Shown: in pieces, positions 24,218 to 32,454 of the stretch | Layout: each line of letters begins with the position of its first letter | Numbering within the stretch: position 1 is the first letter of the stretch | From: Leptospirales bacterium | GTDB taxonomy: Bacteria > Spirochaetota > Leptospiria > Leptospirales > Leptonemataceae | Assembly (NCBI GenBank): GCA_019694655.1 | Contig: JAIBBN010000015.1 | Location: 1 to 64,000, forward strand | Reading direction: 5' to 3' | Length of the DNA stretch: 64,000 nucleotides | Made by a program: the position numbers and the translations under genes | Notes under the pieces: generated by a model | What the model was told of the DNA's origin: nothing | The model's input: the letters and a program-made list of their open reading frames with translations, nothing else | The model's database searches: none

Positions 24218-24916
24218 TCAGGCGACTCCGCTACCGCTTAGCAGACGCTCCAGCACTGCAAGATCGTGCAAGGACGTCAGCTTGAGATTTCGTTGGCCGG
24301 CTGGCGCAAGTTCGGCGCCAAGTCCCGCCGCCGCCGCCCAGGTTAATAGATCGGTATACTCGCCCTCCGGCGCCCGTTGCAGCATCGTACGTAGCGCTGC
24401 AGCCCGCGCCGCTTGCGGCGTCTTCACAGCAAAAAGACGGGTTCGATCCAGAGGGCGCAACATCGGGCCGCTCACGGCGGCTGCTTCGACGACGGTCTCC
24501 GTCAGCGGCGCAACCAGCGAAGCGATGCCATCTCTGGAGCGCGCGACCGCCGCTTCCAGCTCGTCCAGCTCTGCGGCCTCCAGGATGGGCCGCGCCGCAT
24601 CGTGAATCAACACCAGGTCCGCCTCTGGCAGAGTCGCTAGCGGCACCGCTTCGAGCGCTGCCAGTGTAGATGCATGCCGCGTGGCGCCGCCAACAACAAG
24701 CGCATCAAATAAAGATTCCGCCAGGCGCCTTGTCGCTTCGAGGTGTTCGGCGGGTGCAACCACAACCAAACGGGCAGCCGGTCGCGCCTGATGGATTGCT
24801 TCTATAGAATGCAGAAGCACTGGTTTGCCGTGCAATTGCAGAAACTGCTTGGGCTGCGCGGCCCCGACGCGAGCGCCCACGCCCCCGCTCAAGAGGATGA
24901 AATGCAGCCGTGGCAT
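24218..24916 (-). CDS. ispD: 2-C-methyl-D-erythritol 4-phosphate cytidylyltransferase
   Basis: The 232-residue protein has a CTP-binding loop with Arg16 and Lys23 (GGVGARVG, then PKQF), where most IspD proteins read AAGxGxRM. IHDAARP, LFAVKTPQA and NLKLTSLHDL follow, all expected of IspD. It makes CDP-methylerythritol in the non-mevalonate isoprenoid pathway, so it also supplies the polyprenyl carrier used in glycan assembly. The related TarI group is possible but no ribitol genes are nearby. ATG start at 24916 and usual length. Confidence 0.85.
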   Translation of the reverse strand: MPRLHFILLSGGVGARVGAAQPKQFLQLHGKPVLLHSIEAIHQARPAARLVVVAPAEHLEATRRLAESLFDALVVGGATRHASTLAALEAVPLATLPEADLVLIHDAARPILEAAELDELEAAVARSRDGIASLVAPLTETVVEAAAVSGPMLRPLDRTRLFAVKTPQAARAAALRTMLQRAPEGEYTDLLTWAAAAGLGAELAPAGQRNLKLTSLHDLAVLERLLSGSGVA

Positions 24917-25004
24917 GTGCGGTCATTTTTCGCCGGCGCCGGCCGGATTCGCCATTCTCTTTTGTCGAAAATAGGAATTGGGAAGCTCGAATATTTTGTC
25001 TGAC

Positions 25005-25022
25005 CGGGCTATGCGAAGCCCG
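25005..25022 (+). other. Hairpin in the leader of the SpoIIE-type phosphatase gene
   Basis: CGGGCT and AGCCCG form a 6-bp stem with a 6-base loop 15 bases before the preferred ATG at 25038. An in-frame ATG at 25011 lies inside its loop. It might hinder or shape translation initiation. It could also be chance in G+C-rich DNA. Confidence 0.2.
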
Positions 25023-25037
25023 CCGAAGAATTGGCCA

Positions 25038-26405
25038 ATGACCACCGTGCGACGCATTCTATATGAGCGAGTGCAACAGCTGAACTTTCTGCTGCACGGC
25101 GATCGCGTACGCTTCGCGGTAGAGCAGCGGCTGTTTAACATGGCGGCCCTTTACGGCGCTCTGGTGGGCATTGCCTTTACCGCATTCAACGTCTCGCTTG
25201 GACTGGGCTGGCAGAGCGTTGCTGTGCTGGCCCCCAGCGGCCTTATTTTTGGAGCGATCTATGCGCTCTCGCGCTTCAGTCGACGTTGGCGAGACCGCTA
25301 CTATAAGATGGCCTTTCCGGCCATGCTGCTGGCTAGCGCTGGCATGCTGCAGCTGTGGTTTGTCAATGGCGGGTCATGGGGGGGAAGTCAGTACTTTCTG
25401 TTCGTGCACATTGCCATGGCCGTTATTGTTTTGCGCGGATGGCATCGCCGCTTTGGGGTCACAATGATTCTGGCGCTTGCCTTCTGTCTGCTGCTGGTAG
25501 AGTATCAGCATCCGGAGTGGATCCGCGACTATGATACGCGCAGCCAGCGCTATACGGATCTTTTTGTCAGCTTGCTCTCCGGTCTGGCAGCCATTGGCAT
25601 TATCGTTGGAACTTTGCAGGTGGGTCTTTCACGCCGCGTCAAGAATGCTCAAGATGACCGCCTGCTCTTAAAAGAGGACCTCAGCCTGGCCAGAATGCTG
25701 CAGGGCAAGGTTTTCGAAATCAGCGCCGCCGAGGTGAGCGACTTTGAGTTTGAGGTAGCACATCATTCCTCAGGCGAATTGACCGGCGATCTCTACGACG
25801 TGACGCGCCTTAGCCCCGATCGCCTGCGCATCTTTCTGGCTGACGCGCGCGGACATGGCATCAATGCGGCGCTGTCGGCTATGATCATCAAGAGCGAGTG
25901 GCTGCACACCGATCCTCGATTGCGCAGTCCTGGAGAAGCGCTCACTGCAATCAATCAGACGATTGTTGAGCGTTACCAGGATTCCATCAGCTTCTCGGCC
26001 ATTGTCGCCGACATCGATGCCGCCGAGATTTGCTATGCTTGCGCCGGTCAAATTTCCCTTGCTCTGGCTGAGGGCGGGCAGGTGCGCGATTTGACCGGCG
26101 GCGGTCCGCCTGTCGGCATGCTCCCGTCGCTGAGCTATCCTGAGGAGCGCGCCGCGCTCAGCAACCAATCGCTCTTGCTGTTCTTTACTGATGGCTTCAC
26201 CGATGCCATCGATGTCAATGGACGCTTCCTGGGCGCCGACTGGGTGTCGCGATTGGTTGAGTCGCTCGTTGCGCCCAATGCCAGAAAGCTGGCAACGTCA
26301 TTCGTTGACCGCTTTGCCTTGATGGTCGGCCAATCGCCGCGCGGTCTTTTGCCCCAGGATGACTGCACGCTGTTGGTCGTCAGTCCCTATCGTCGAACCG
26401 TGTAG
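25038..26405 (+). CDS. Membrane-bound SpoIIE-family serine phosphatase
   Basis: The 455-residue protein starts with about six membrane segments (roughly residues 35-195) and ends in a PP2C/SpoIIE catalytic domain with GDLYD, DARGHGINAAL and FFTDGFTDA, which supply the metal-binding aspartates. Proteins of this build dephosphorylate STAS-domain anti-sigma antagonists in partner switching. A single STAS protein is encoded 9 kb away at 35761. The ATG at 25038 is preferred. An in-frame ATG at 25011 and a TTG at 24978 are alternatives, and none has a strong ribosome site. It is transcribed away from ispD. Confidence 0.78.
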   Translation: MTTVRRILYERVQQLNFLLHGDRVRFAVEQRLFNMAALYGALVGIAFTAFNVSLGLGWQSVAVLAPSGLIFGAIYALSRFSRRWRDRYYKMAFPAMLLASAGMLQLWFVNGGSWGGSQYFLFVHIAMAVIVLRGWHRRFGVTMILALAFCLLLVEYQHPEWIRDYDTRSQRYTDLFVSLLSGLAAIGIIVGTLQVGLSRRVKNAQDDRLLLKEDLSLARMLQGKVFEISAAEVSDFEFEVAHHSSGELTGDLYDVTRLSPDRLRIFLADARGHGINAALSAMIIKSEWLHTDPRLRSPGEALTAINQTIVERYQDSISFSAIVADIDAAEICYACAGQISLALAEGGQVRDLTGGGPPVGMLPSLSYPEERAALSNQSLLLFFTDGFTDAIDVNGRFLGADWVSRLVESLVAPNARKLATSFVDRFALMVGQSPRGLLPQDDCTLLVVSPYRRTV

Positions 26406-26411
26406 CAAGAA

Positions 26412-27560
26412 TCAGTCGAGAACAATATGCTGCGTCCCCGCATGAGAGCGGAAAACGAATTGGCGCCGGCCATCTGCGCCGTCGCTCGGTCCTGATTCCA
26501 GCATGTCCGGCGTCAGTTCTACTTTGCCGCCGCCGCCGGGCAAATCAACAATGTAGCGCGGGATGGCGATGCCTGGCAAACTGCCGCGCAGCTTACGCAG
26601 GATTTCCAGGCCGCGTTCCAGCGGGGCTCGAAAGTGGGATACGCCGCGGACTTCGTCGCAGCGATGCAAATAATAGGGCGTCACGCCAATACGCAGCAGC
26701 TGCAATAAGAGTTCGCGCTGCGCCTCGACGGTGTCATTGATCCCGCTCAACAGAACCGATTGATTCAACACCACGACGCCTGCCTCGCGCAAGCGGCGAA
26801 CGGCGATTGCCGCCGCCGGTCCTGCTTCGCGTGCATGGTTGAAGTGCGTGACCAGCGTAATCGGATAGGACTCGGCCAGCGCTGCACACAAGGCCGCGGT
26901 GATTCGCATCGGCGCGGTGACCGGCATGCGCGTATGAATGCGGATGCTGGCCAGATGAGGCGCCTCGCGCAGCGAGCGCAGGATGGCCTCGAGGCGAGGA
27001 TCGGATAGCGAGAGCGGATCTCCGCCGCTGAGAATCACTTCGCGCAGCGAATCTTGGCGGCGGATGTAGCGCAAGGCGGCATCGATGTCAGCGCTGGACG
27101 GCGCCGATTCGGCGCGCGATACCTTGCGCTTGCGAAAACAAAAGCGGCAGTAAACTGCGCAGCGATGGGTAACATACCACAAAGCGCGGTCGGGATAACG
27201 TCGCACCAGCCCCGGCGCAACCATGTGCGACTCTTCGGCCAGCGGGTCCTCGTCGCGATTCCACGGATCGTTGAGTTCGTCTGCGGCCGGCAGTAATTGC
27301 CGCAAGATCGGACAGTTGCGATCCCCGGCGTCGATCAGACTGACATAATGCGGCGTCGCTGCAAATCGAAAGCGATCGGCCAGCTCAGTTTCCAGTTGCG
27401 ATTGCAGCAGCGCTTGCTCGGCGCTGAAAAAGTGCGCCAGCTCTGGCCGCATGCGCAGCAAATCTGCAAAACTGCGCGCCTGCCGCCGCATCTGCCAGCG
27501 CCAGTCCTGCCACTCGGCTGTGCGGCCCTCGCCAGGGAATGGTTTGACGCCCGACCCCAT
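26412..27560 (-). CDS. epmB: KamA/EpmB-family radical SAM aminomutase
   Basis: The 382-residue protein has the radical SAM cluster Cys134-x3-Cys138-x2-Cys141 (CAVYCRFC) and the KamA-family lead-in EWQDWRWQMR. LSGGDPL and HTRMPVTAP follow as expected. Lysine 2,3-aminomutases and EpmB share this fold. EpmB makes (R)-beta-lysine for attachment to elongation factor P. The gene lies back to back with efp, only 22 bases between the two start codons, which supports the EpmB role. Free-lysine aminomutase is the alternative. EpmA, the ligase expected with EpmB, is not in the window. Confidence 0.75.
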   Translation of the reverse strand: MGSGVKPFPGEGRTAEWQDWRWQMRRQARSFADLLRMRPELAHFFSAEQALLQSQLETELADRFRFAATPHYVSLIDAGDRNCPILRQLLPAADELNDPWNRDEDPLAEESHMVAPGLVRRYPDRALWYVTHRCAVYCRFCFRKRKVSRAESAPSSADIDAALRYIRRQDSLREVILSGGDPLSLSDPRLEAILRSLREAPHLASIRIHTRMPVTAPMRITAALCAALAESYPITLVTHFNHAREAGPAAAIAVRRLREAGVVVLNQSVLLSGINDTVEAQRELLLQLLRIGVTPYYLHRCDEVRGVSHFRAPLERGLEILRKLRGSLPGIAIPRYIVDLPGGGGKVELTPDMLESGPSDGADGRRQFVFRSHAGTQHIVLD

Positions 27561-27582
27561 TTGCTAAACCCTTACGCCTGCC

Positions 27583-28149
27583 ATGATCAATGCAATAGAT
27601 ATCAAGAAAGGCATGGTACTGAAGATCGATAACGAACTCTGGTCCGTATCCTTTGCACAATTTGTGAACCCTGGCAAAGGCAGCGCCTTTGTGCGAACCA
27701 AGCTCAAAAATGTAAAGCGCGGCAACGTAATCGAACGCACCTTCAAGTCCTCGGAAAAGGCCGAGGACGTCGAGCTGGAAAAGCGCTACATGACCTACCT
27801 TTACCGCGATGGCGAGGCCATCGTCTTCATGGACAAGGCGGACTTCGAGCAGTTCCATGTTCCAGCGGTCATGGTCGAAGATTTGATTCCGTTCATGAAA
27901 GAAGAGATGGAGGTTGAGGTCACATTCTACGAAGGTCAGCCGATTGGCGTCATCCCGCCAACTTTTGTCGAATTGATTGTCAGCTATGCCGAGGAAGGCC
28001 TGAAGGGCGACACCCAGGGATCGGCGCGCAAGCGCGTTCAGGTGGAAACCGGCGGCGAGGTCATGGCGCCGCTCTACATCAATCAGGGCGATCGCATCAA
28101 AGTCGATATGCGTGATTTCAGTTTTGTCGAGCGCGTCAACAAGTCCTGA
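27583..28149 (+). CDS. efp: Translation elongation factor P
   Basis: The 188-residue protein has the three-domain EF-P form. The modification loop reads NPGKGSAF with Lys32 at the tip, at the place of E. coli Lys34, so it can be beta-lysylated by an EpmA/EpmB system. EF-P relieves ribosome stalling on polyproline stretches. The ATG at 27583 starts the common MINAIDIKKG N-terminus. Its start is 22 bases from that of the divergent epmB-like gene. A hairpin overlaps the stop codon. Confidence 0.95.
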   Translation: MINAIDIKKGMVLKIDNELWSVSFAQFVNPGKGSAFVRTKLKNVKRGNVIERTFKSSEKAEDVELEKRYMTYLYRDGEAIVFMDKADFEQFHVPAVMVEDLIPFMKEEMEVEVTFYEGQPIGVIPPTFVELIVSYAEEGLKGDTQGSARKRVQVETGGEVMAPLYINQGDRIKVDMRDFSFVERVNKS

Positions 28150-28162
28150 GCCAGGGGCTCAG
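28146..28162 (+). terminator. Strong stem-loop at the efp stop codon
   Basis: CTGAGCC-AGG-GGCTCAG forms a perfect 7-bp stem with a 3-base loop that includes the efp TGA. No T-run follows, so it is more likely a partial terminator or an mRNA-end stabiliser than a full intrinsic terminator. The next gene starts 31 bases later. Confidence 0.4.
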
Positions 28163-28192
28163 CAAATGTAGCTTCAAGCAGGGGAGATGCAG

Positions 28193-29350
28193 ATGTCCGA
28201 TACCTTATTTCAACAGGCGAAAGCAGGCCAGGCGCGCTTCTTTGTGCAGTTTGGCGGCCAGGGCGCGCCCTGGTTCAAGGAACTGTCAAAGTATTTTGCC
28301 GAGCCTCGCATGAAGCGCTTCTTTGACGTGGCGCTGGAAGCGCTCGACGAGGAGCGCCCGCGCGTTGAAGGTACGGTTGGACTGCCGCTGGGCCTGGACA
28401 TCAAGCGCTGGCTGGCCGATGAAGCCAGTCTGCCCGACGATGAATACCTGGGTTGCGCGGCTGTCTCCATTCCGATGATTCAAGTTACGCAGCTGGCGCA
28501 TCTGGAATCGATCGTACAAAACGGCTTTGATCGCAAGAGCCTGCTGGAGTACACAGTAGCGGCCAGCGGTCACAGCCAGGGATTGATCCCCGCTTCGCTT
28601 GTAGCGCTCGGTCTGGAGGGCGACGCATACTATGCAGCCATGGCAAAGTATGTGAAATACTTACTGTATCTTGGCGTCAGCGCGCAGAAGGCCTATCCGC
28701 ACTTTGCGCCCAGCGAGGCGGAAATCGCCGAATCGACTGCTCTCGGATCGGGCGCGCCTGCGCCGATGGTCGCCATCCTGGGCGAAACTCACGCCAGCAT
28801 CGAGGCTGCCGTGAAAGAAGTGAACGCCGGCCTGCCGGCGGACCAGCAGCTTCACGTCAGTCTCTATAACTCTCCGCAGAATCGCATCGTTTCATCCTTT
28901 CGCGCTTCGCTGATCGCACTCAACAAGAAGCTCAAGCCTTTGATCGACGAGAAGAAGCTGAAGTTCGTCTATTTGCGGACGACCTGTCCTTTCCATTGCC
29001 CGCTGATGAATTCCGTCGGCGAGTTCTTTGAACCGGAGATCAAGCGCATTGGCTTCGACTACTCCGGCGCTCAACTGCAGCGACCGGTATATTCCTTCTA
29101 CGATTCCACGGACTTGCGTCTGCAGGCCGAAAAATTGCCGATTCGCATGTACGTCGACATGGCCATCCATCCGCTCTACTGGGAAAAATCGATGAAGCCG
29201 GCGGCAGAAAACAGCGCTATCACGCACATCCTGGATTTCGGTCCAGGCAAGACCAGCCAGCGCCTTTCCACGGATACGCTCAGCAGCTTGCCGCGGCAAT
29301 TGCCGGTACTGGCGGCGGCCACGCCCAAGGAAGCTAAAGAGATCGTCTGA
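28193..29350 (+). CDS. Free-standing acyltransferase resembling the AT domain of type I fatty-acid synthases
   Basis: The 385-residue protein has FGGQG at residues 20-24, the nucleophile elbow GHSQG with Ser128, PFHCPLM with the second catalytic His, and ILDFGPGK near the C-terminus. GHSQG, the segment IKRWLADEASLPDDEYL before it and VSIPMIQVTQLAH are closer to the acetyl/malonyl transferase domain of fungal FAS beta and mycobacterial FAS-I than to the usual FabD (GHSLG). It should move acyl groups between CoA and a carrier protein. The ATG at 28193 has a GGGGAG site at 6 bases. No FAS-I partner domains are nearby. Confidence 0.75.
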   Translation: MSDTLFQQAKAGQARFFVQFGGQGAPWFKELSKYFAEPRMKRFFDVALEALDEERPRVEGTVGLPLGLDIKRWLADEASLPDDEYLGCAAVSIPMIQVTQLAHLESIVQNGFDRKSLLEYTVAASGHSQGLIPASLVALGLEGDAYYAAMAKYVKYLLYLGVSAQKAYPHFAPSEAEIAESTALGSGAPAPMVAILGETHASIEAAVKEVNAGLPADQQLHVSLYNSPQNRIVSSFRASLIALNKKLKPLIDEKKLKFVYLRTTCPFHCPLMNSVGEFFEPEIKRIGFDYSGAQLQRPVYSFYDSTDLRLQAEKLPIRMYVDMAIHPLYWEKSMKPAAENSAITHILDFGPGKTSQRLSTDTLSSLPRQLPVLAAATPKEAKEIV

Positions 29351-29384
29351 AGCGATCGTTGTTGGAGCAATAAGGAGCAGGGTG

Positions 29385-30419
29385 ATGAAGGTTCTGGTTA
29401 CGGGCGGATGCGGATTTCTGGGCTCTCATGTTTGTGAACTATTTCGCAAAGAGGGCTGGGAGGTTGTCAGCTACGACAACATGACCAAGTACGAGCTGGG
29501 ACGCACGGGCTACGGAACGGATAAGACGCGCGACTTCAACTGGAACGAACTCAAAGCGATGGGCTGCCAGATGGTTAAGGCCGACGTGGCTGACGCCGAA
29601 GCAATCCGCGACCACAGCTCCGGTTGCGACTATATCGTTCACACCGCCGCTCAACCGGCGATGACGATCTCCTGGGAAGACCCGCGTCTCGATTTCAGTA
29701 CCAACGTCCTTGGCACCTTCAATGTGCTGGATGCGGCCAGAAAACATAAGATTTCGGCGGTGAATACCTCGAGCATCCACGTCTACGGCAATCACATCAA
29801 CAATACGCTGCGCGAGGGCCAAAGCTCCTACGAACGCGATCCAATTGCCATTGGCGAAGATGAGCCGGTGATGGTTGGCGAGCTTTCGCCTCTGCACGCT
29901 TCCAAGATGTCCGCCGAACACTACGTGCGCACCTTCACCGATATGCTGCAGACGCCGTCGGCCAGCTTTCGTTTTACCGGCATCTACGGCCCGCGCCAGT
30001 TTGGCGGCGAGGACCACGGCTGGGTCGCCAATTTTGCGATTCGCGCTTTTTTTGGTCAGCCTTTGCGGATTTTTGGAACTGGCAAACAGGCGCGCGATAT
30101 TTTGTTCGCAGCGGACGGCGCCCAGGCCTATCTCGATTACTTTCGCAAGCCCGCGCCCGGAGTGTACAACATTGGCGGCGGACCGGATCATAAGATCAGT
30201 TTGATCGAATGCATCCACATGATCGGCGAAGTACTGGGTCGTAAACTGGATATCGAGTATCACGCGGAGCGTCCCGGCGACATGCGTTATTTCATCTGTG
30301 ATATCTCGCGGGCGCGCAAGGCCTTTGGATTTGCGCCAAAATTCAAGCCACGGCAGGGCGTGGAGCGACTGCTGGCCTGGATCGAGGCCAACAAGTCAGT
30401 TTTTGAAATCAAGAACTGA
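29385..30419 (+). CDS. NAD-dependent nucleotide-sugar epimerase (CDP-paratose 2-epimerase-like)
   Basis: The 344-residue extended SDR has VTGGCGFLGSHVCE near the N-terminus, the segment HTAAQPAMTISWEDP that is characteristic of CDP-paratose/tyvelose 2-epimerases (RfbE group), and the family serine and lysine in NTSSIHVYGN and HASKMSAEH. The catalytic YxxxK tyrosine appears to be histidine here (LHASK), which is unusual. A GGAG site stands 7 bases before the ATG at 29385. It lies 34 bases after the acyltransferase gene, away from the polysaccharide locus. Its substrate is unknown. Confidence 0.7.
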   Translation: MKVLVTGGCGFLGSHVCELFRKEGWEVVSYDNMTKYELGRTGYGTDKTRDFNWNELKAMGCQMVKADVADAEAIRDHSSGCDYIVHTAAQPAMTISWEDPRLDFSTNVLGTFNVLDAARKHKISAVNTSSIHVYGNHINNTLREGQSSYERDPIAIGEDEPVMVGELSPLHASKMSAEHYVRTFTDMLQTPSASFRFTGIYGPRQFGGEDHGWVANFAIRAFFGQPLRIFGTGKQARDILFAADGAQAYLDYFRKPAPGVYNIGGGPDHKISLIECIHMIGEVLGRKLDIEYHAERPGDMRYFICDISRARKAFGFAPKFKPRQGVERLLAWIEANKSVFEIKN

Positions 30420-30430
30420 CAGCGATCGCC

Positions 30431-31546
30431 CTACAGCGGCAATCGACAGAGTTGCCGCGCCGCTTGCAGGTCTCCGCTGCGGATCGGCCGGGTCAGAGCG
30501 TCGACCTTCATACACAAATTGCTCTCTGGATCCAGATTGCTAAGCAAGCGCCGCTCGAGGCGCGACAGTTCGCCGTCAAAGGCGCAGGCCATGGCCAGCA
30601 GTTCCAGCGCCAGTCGTCGATCGCGCTGGGGCGCCTGCGATAGCTTAGCTACATAGAGATCCCAGTCGTCCAGCTGCTCGCTGAAGGGCAGCTGAAACTC
30701 GTGGTTGAAACGCAGCAGCAGGTATTCGAGCGTTGGATGAAAGCGTTGCGCCAGCACAATCGCATTGCCAATGGTTTGCAGCAGCAGCAGCCGCAGCCCG
30801 CGATCGAATTGCGGAAGATGGGGCAGCACCTGATCCAGGATATCCTCCGCCAGGATACGAGAAAGCAAACGAATGCGCACCTCGCGCAAAACGACAATCA
30901 TTACCACGGCATCCCATAGCGCAGTGATCGGCGCCGCAATGTAGTCGGCGTAGGCGCGCAGTGCGCTACGGGCCAGAGCCTTGCGCAGCACGATCTTGGA
31001 AAGCACATTGGACAGCATGACTTTCAGCTTATAGACGACAGTGCGCACCAGGAGCGTGCGTTTGTTGACCATACGCATCGAGTCGATTTGCAGCAGCTTC
31101 AGATTGGGATCTGGAATCTCGAGGGCAACGCGCGAAAGCATGTTAGGCAGCCTGGTGATCAGCCCAGGGTGCTCTTCCTGGAGGTGGACCCCGGCCAGTT
31201 GAGCGATGCGATATACGGCGTAAAGGCCCAGGCGATAGAGCAGATAGATTTCCAGAGCGCTGCCGACGGCAAGCGAACCGCCTACAGCAGCCCACTTTTG
31301 ATAAAATATGGAGGAGAACAATTCTGGCTCCGCCGGAAAACTCAACTCCAGCCAGACCAGCGGCGCAGTAATAACGAAGCCAATCACAAAGGAAAGCGCC
31401 GCCGAAAGAAGAATCAGGCGTTGGCTCTGGCGGCGAAAGTCGTGGTGATGCTCCCGGTCGGCGCTGCCGCTACGCATCAAGGATTGAAGTACGCGCAGGC
31501 CCCAGCGTTCCAGCAATCCAGGCTTATACTGATGCTCCTGTGACAT
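30431..31546 (-). CDS. Unrecognised inner-membrane protein with helical cytoplasmic domain
   Basis: I do not recognise this 371-residue protein. Two clear membrane segments lie at about residues 44-67 and 85-108, after a charged N-terminus containing a histidine run (REHHHDF). A third hydrophobic stretch occurs in the middle (ALWDAVVMIVVL). The C-terminal 200 residues are soluble, mostly helical and leucine-rich, ending in LARRL-type repeats that may be tetratricopeptide-like. The ATG at 31546 is used, and the open frame continues upstream without support. It meets the epimerase gene tail to tail, 11 bases apart. Confidence 0.6.
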   Translation of the reverse strand: MSQEHQYKPGLLERWGLRVLQSLMRSGSADREHHHDFRRQSQRLILLSAALSFVIGFVITAPLVWLELSFPAEPELFSSIFYQKWAAVGGSLAVGSALEIYLLYRLGLYAVYRIAQLAGVHLQEEHPGLITRLPNMLSRVALEIPDPNLKLLQIDSMRMVNKRTLLVRTVVYKLKVMLSNVLSKIVLRKALARSALRAYADYIAAPITALWDAVVMIVVLREVRIRLLSRILAEDILDQVLPHLPQFDRGLRLLLLQTIGNAIVLAQRFHPTLEYLLLRFNHEFQLPFSEQLDDWDLYVAKLSQAPQRDRRLALELLAMACAFDGELSRLERRLLSNLDPESNLCMKVDALTRPIRSGDLQAARQLCRLPL

Positions 31547-31674
31547 GGTTCCTCCGCCAGCTACCGCGGTGGCGTCCGCTCTGGCAGTGGCCGCGCCCCA
31601 AGGCAACCCCGATGCGTTGATTTCGCAGCGGCTACGCCAGGATCGGAGTTTGCAGCGCCGAGTCCCTGCCGGAA

Positions 31675-32454
31675 ATGGCGCAGGCGGCGCAGGCGGTGAA
31701 ACACGGATCGCTGACTCATATTGTGGTGCTGGCAATTACAGGCTTGCTTGCCTTTTTGCTGGTTCGAATCGGCCGTCGGCGCGCCGGCTCGGCCATGGCG
31801 CGTCTGCTGGAACGGGGCATAGCAGCCTTGTTGTTGCTCAATGCCGTCGCCTACATCGTCTACCGCTGGCTGCAGGGTTACTGGGAGTTGCGCTACGATC
31901 TGCCGATGGAATTTTGCAGCTGGGCTACGATTGTTACGGCCTGGGCGCTCTTCAAGCGCTCCCAGGCGGTGGCCGAGCTGGCTTACCTGTGGGTCATGGC
32001 CGGGTCCTTACAGGGCGTTCTCACGCCGGATCTGCAGGTGGACTTTCCGCATCCCTATTTTTTTATGTTTGTAGTTGGCCATTCCGGTCTGGTCATTGCC
32101 GCGTTGTTGCTTGCCGCCGGAATGGGGCTGGCGCCGCGGCCGGGCGCGATCGGCCGCACGCTGCTCTACACGCAGATCTATTTTGTGAGCGCGCTGCTAC
32201 TGGACTATGCGCTTGGCGCCAACTATGGATACCTGATGCACAAGCCGGCGGCCGGATCGCTTCTCGATTACCTTGGCCCCTGGCCCTACTACTGGCTGAG
32301 CCTGCAAGCGCTGATGATGGCGCTGGTGAGCCTCGCCTATCTGCCCTTTTATCTGGTCAATCGACGTTTAGCGGCTAGCGCGGGACATGTCGATGCAGAA
32401 AGCCCTCGTTTACCTGGTTCCACTGGTTCACCAGCTGTCCGCGTCGCTGATTGA
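31675..32454 (+). CDS. Seven-helix integral membrane protein of the YwaF/TIGR02206 type
   Basis: The 259-residue protein consists almost wholly of about seven hydrophobic helices, with conserved-looking residues LPMEFCSWA, QGVLTPDL, FPHPYFFMFVVGHSGLV and NYGYLMHKPA. These match the YwaF/TIGR02206 family of membrane proteins of unknown function. A longer forward frame over the same bases (31545-32378) is a shadow. The last 80 bases overlap the end of the opposing lipoprotein gene. No function is proposed. Confidence 0.72.
   Translation: MAQAAQAVKHGSLTHIVVLAITGLLAFLLVRIGRRRAGSAMARLLERGIAALLLLNAVAYIVYRWLQGYWELRYDLPMEFCSWATIVTAWALFKRSQAVAELAYLWVMAGSLQGVLTPDLQVDFPHPYFFMFVVGHSGLVIAALLLAAGMGLAPRPGAIGRTLLYTQIYFVSALLLDYALGANYGYLMHKPAAGSLLDYLGPWPYYWLSLQALMMALVSLAYLPFYLVNRRLAASAGHVDAESPRLPGSTGSPAVRVAD

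Noticed and set aside
31545-32378. Forward frame of 277 residues over the YwaF-like gene
   Set aside because: It is out of frame with the clear seven-helix protein, is arginine- and glycine-rich, and has no family resemblance.
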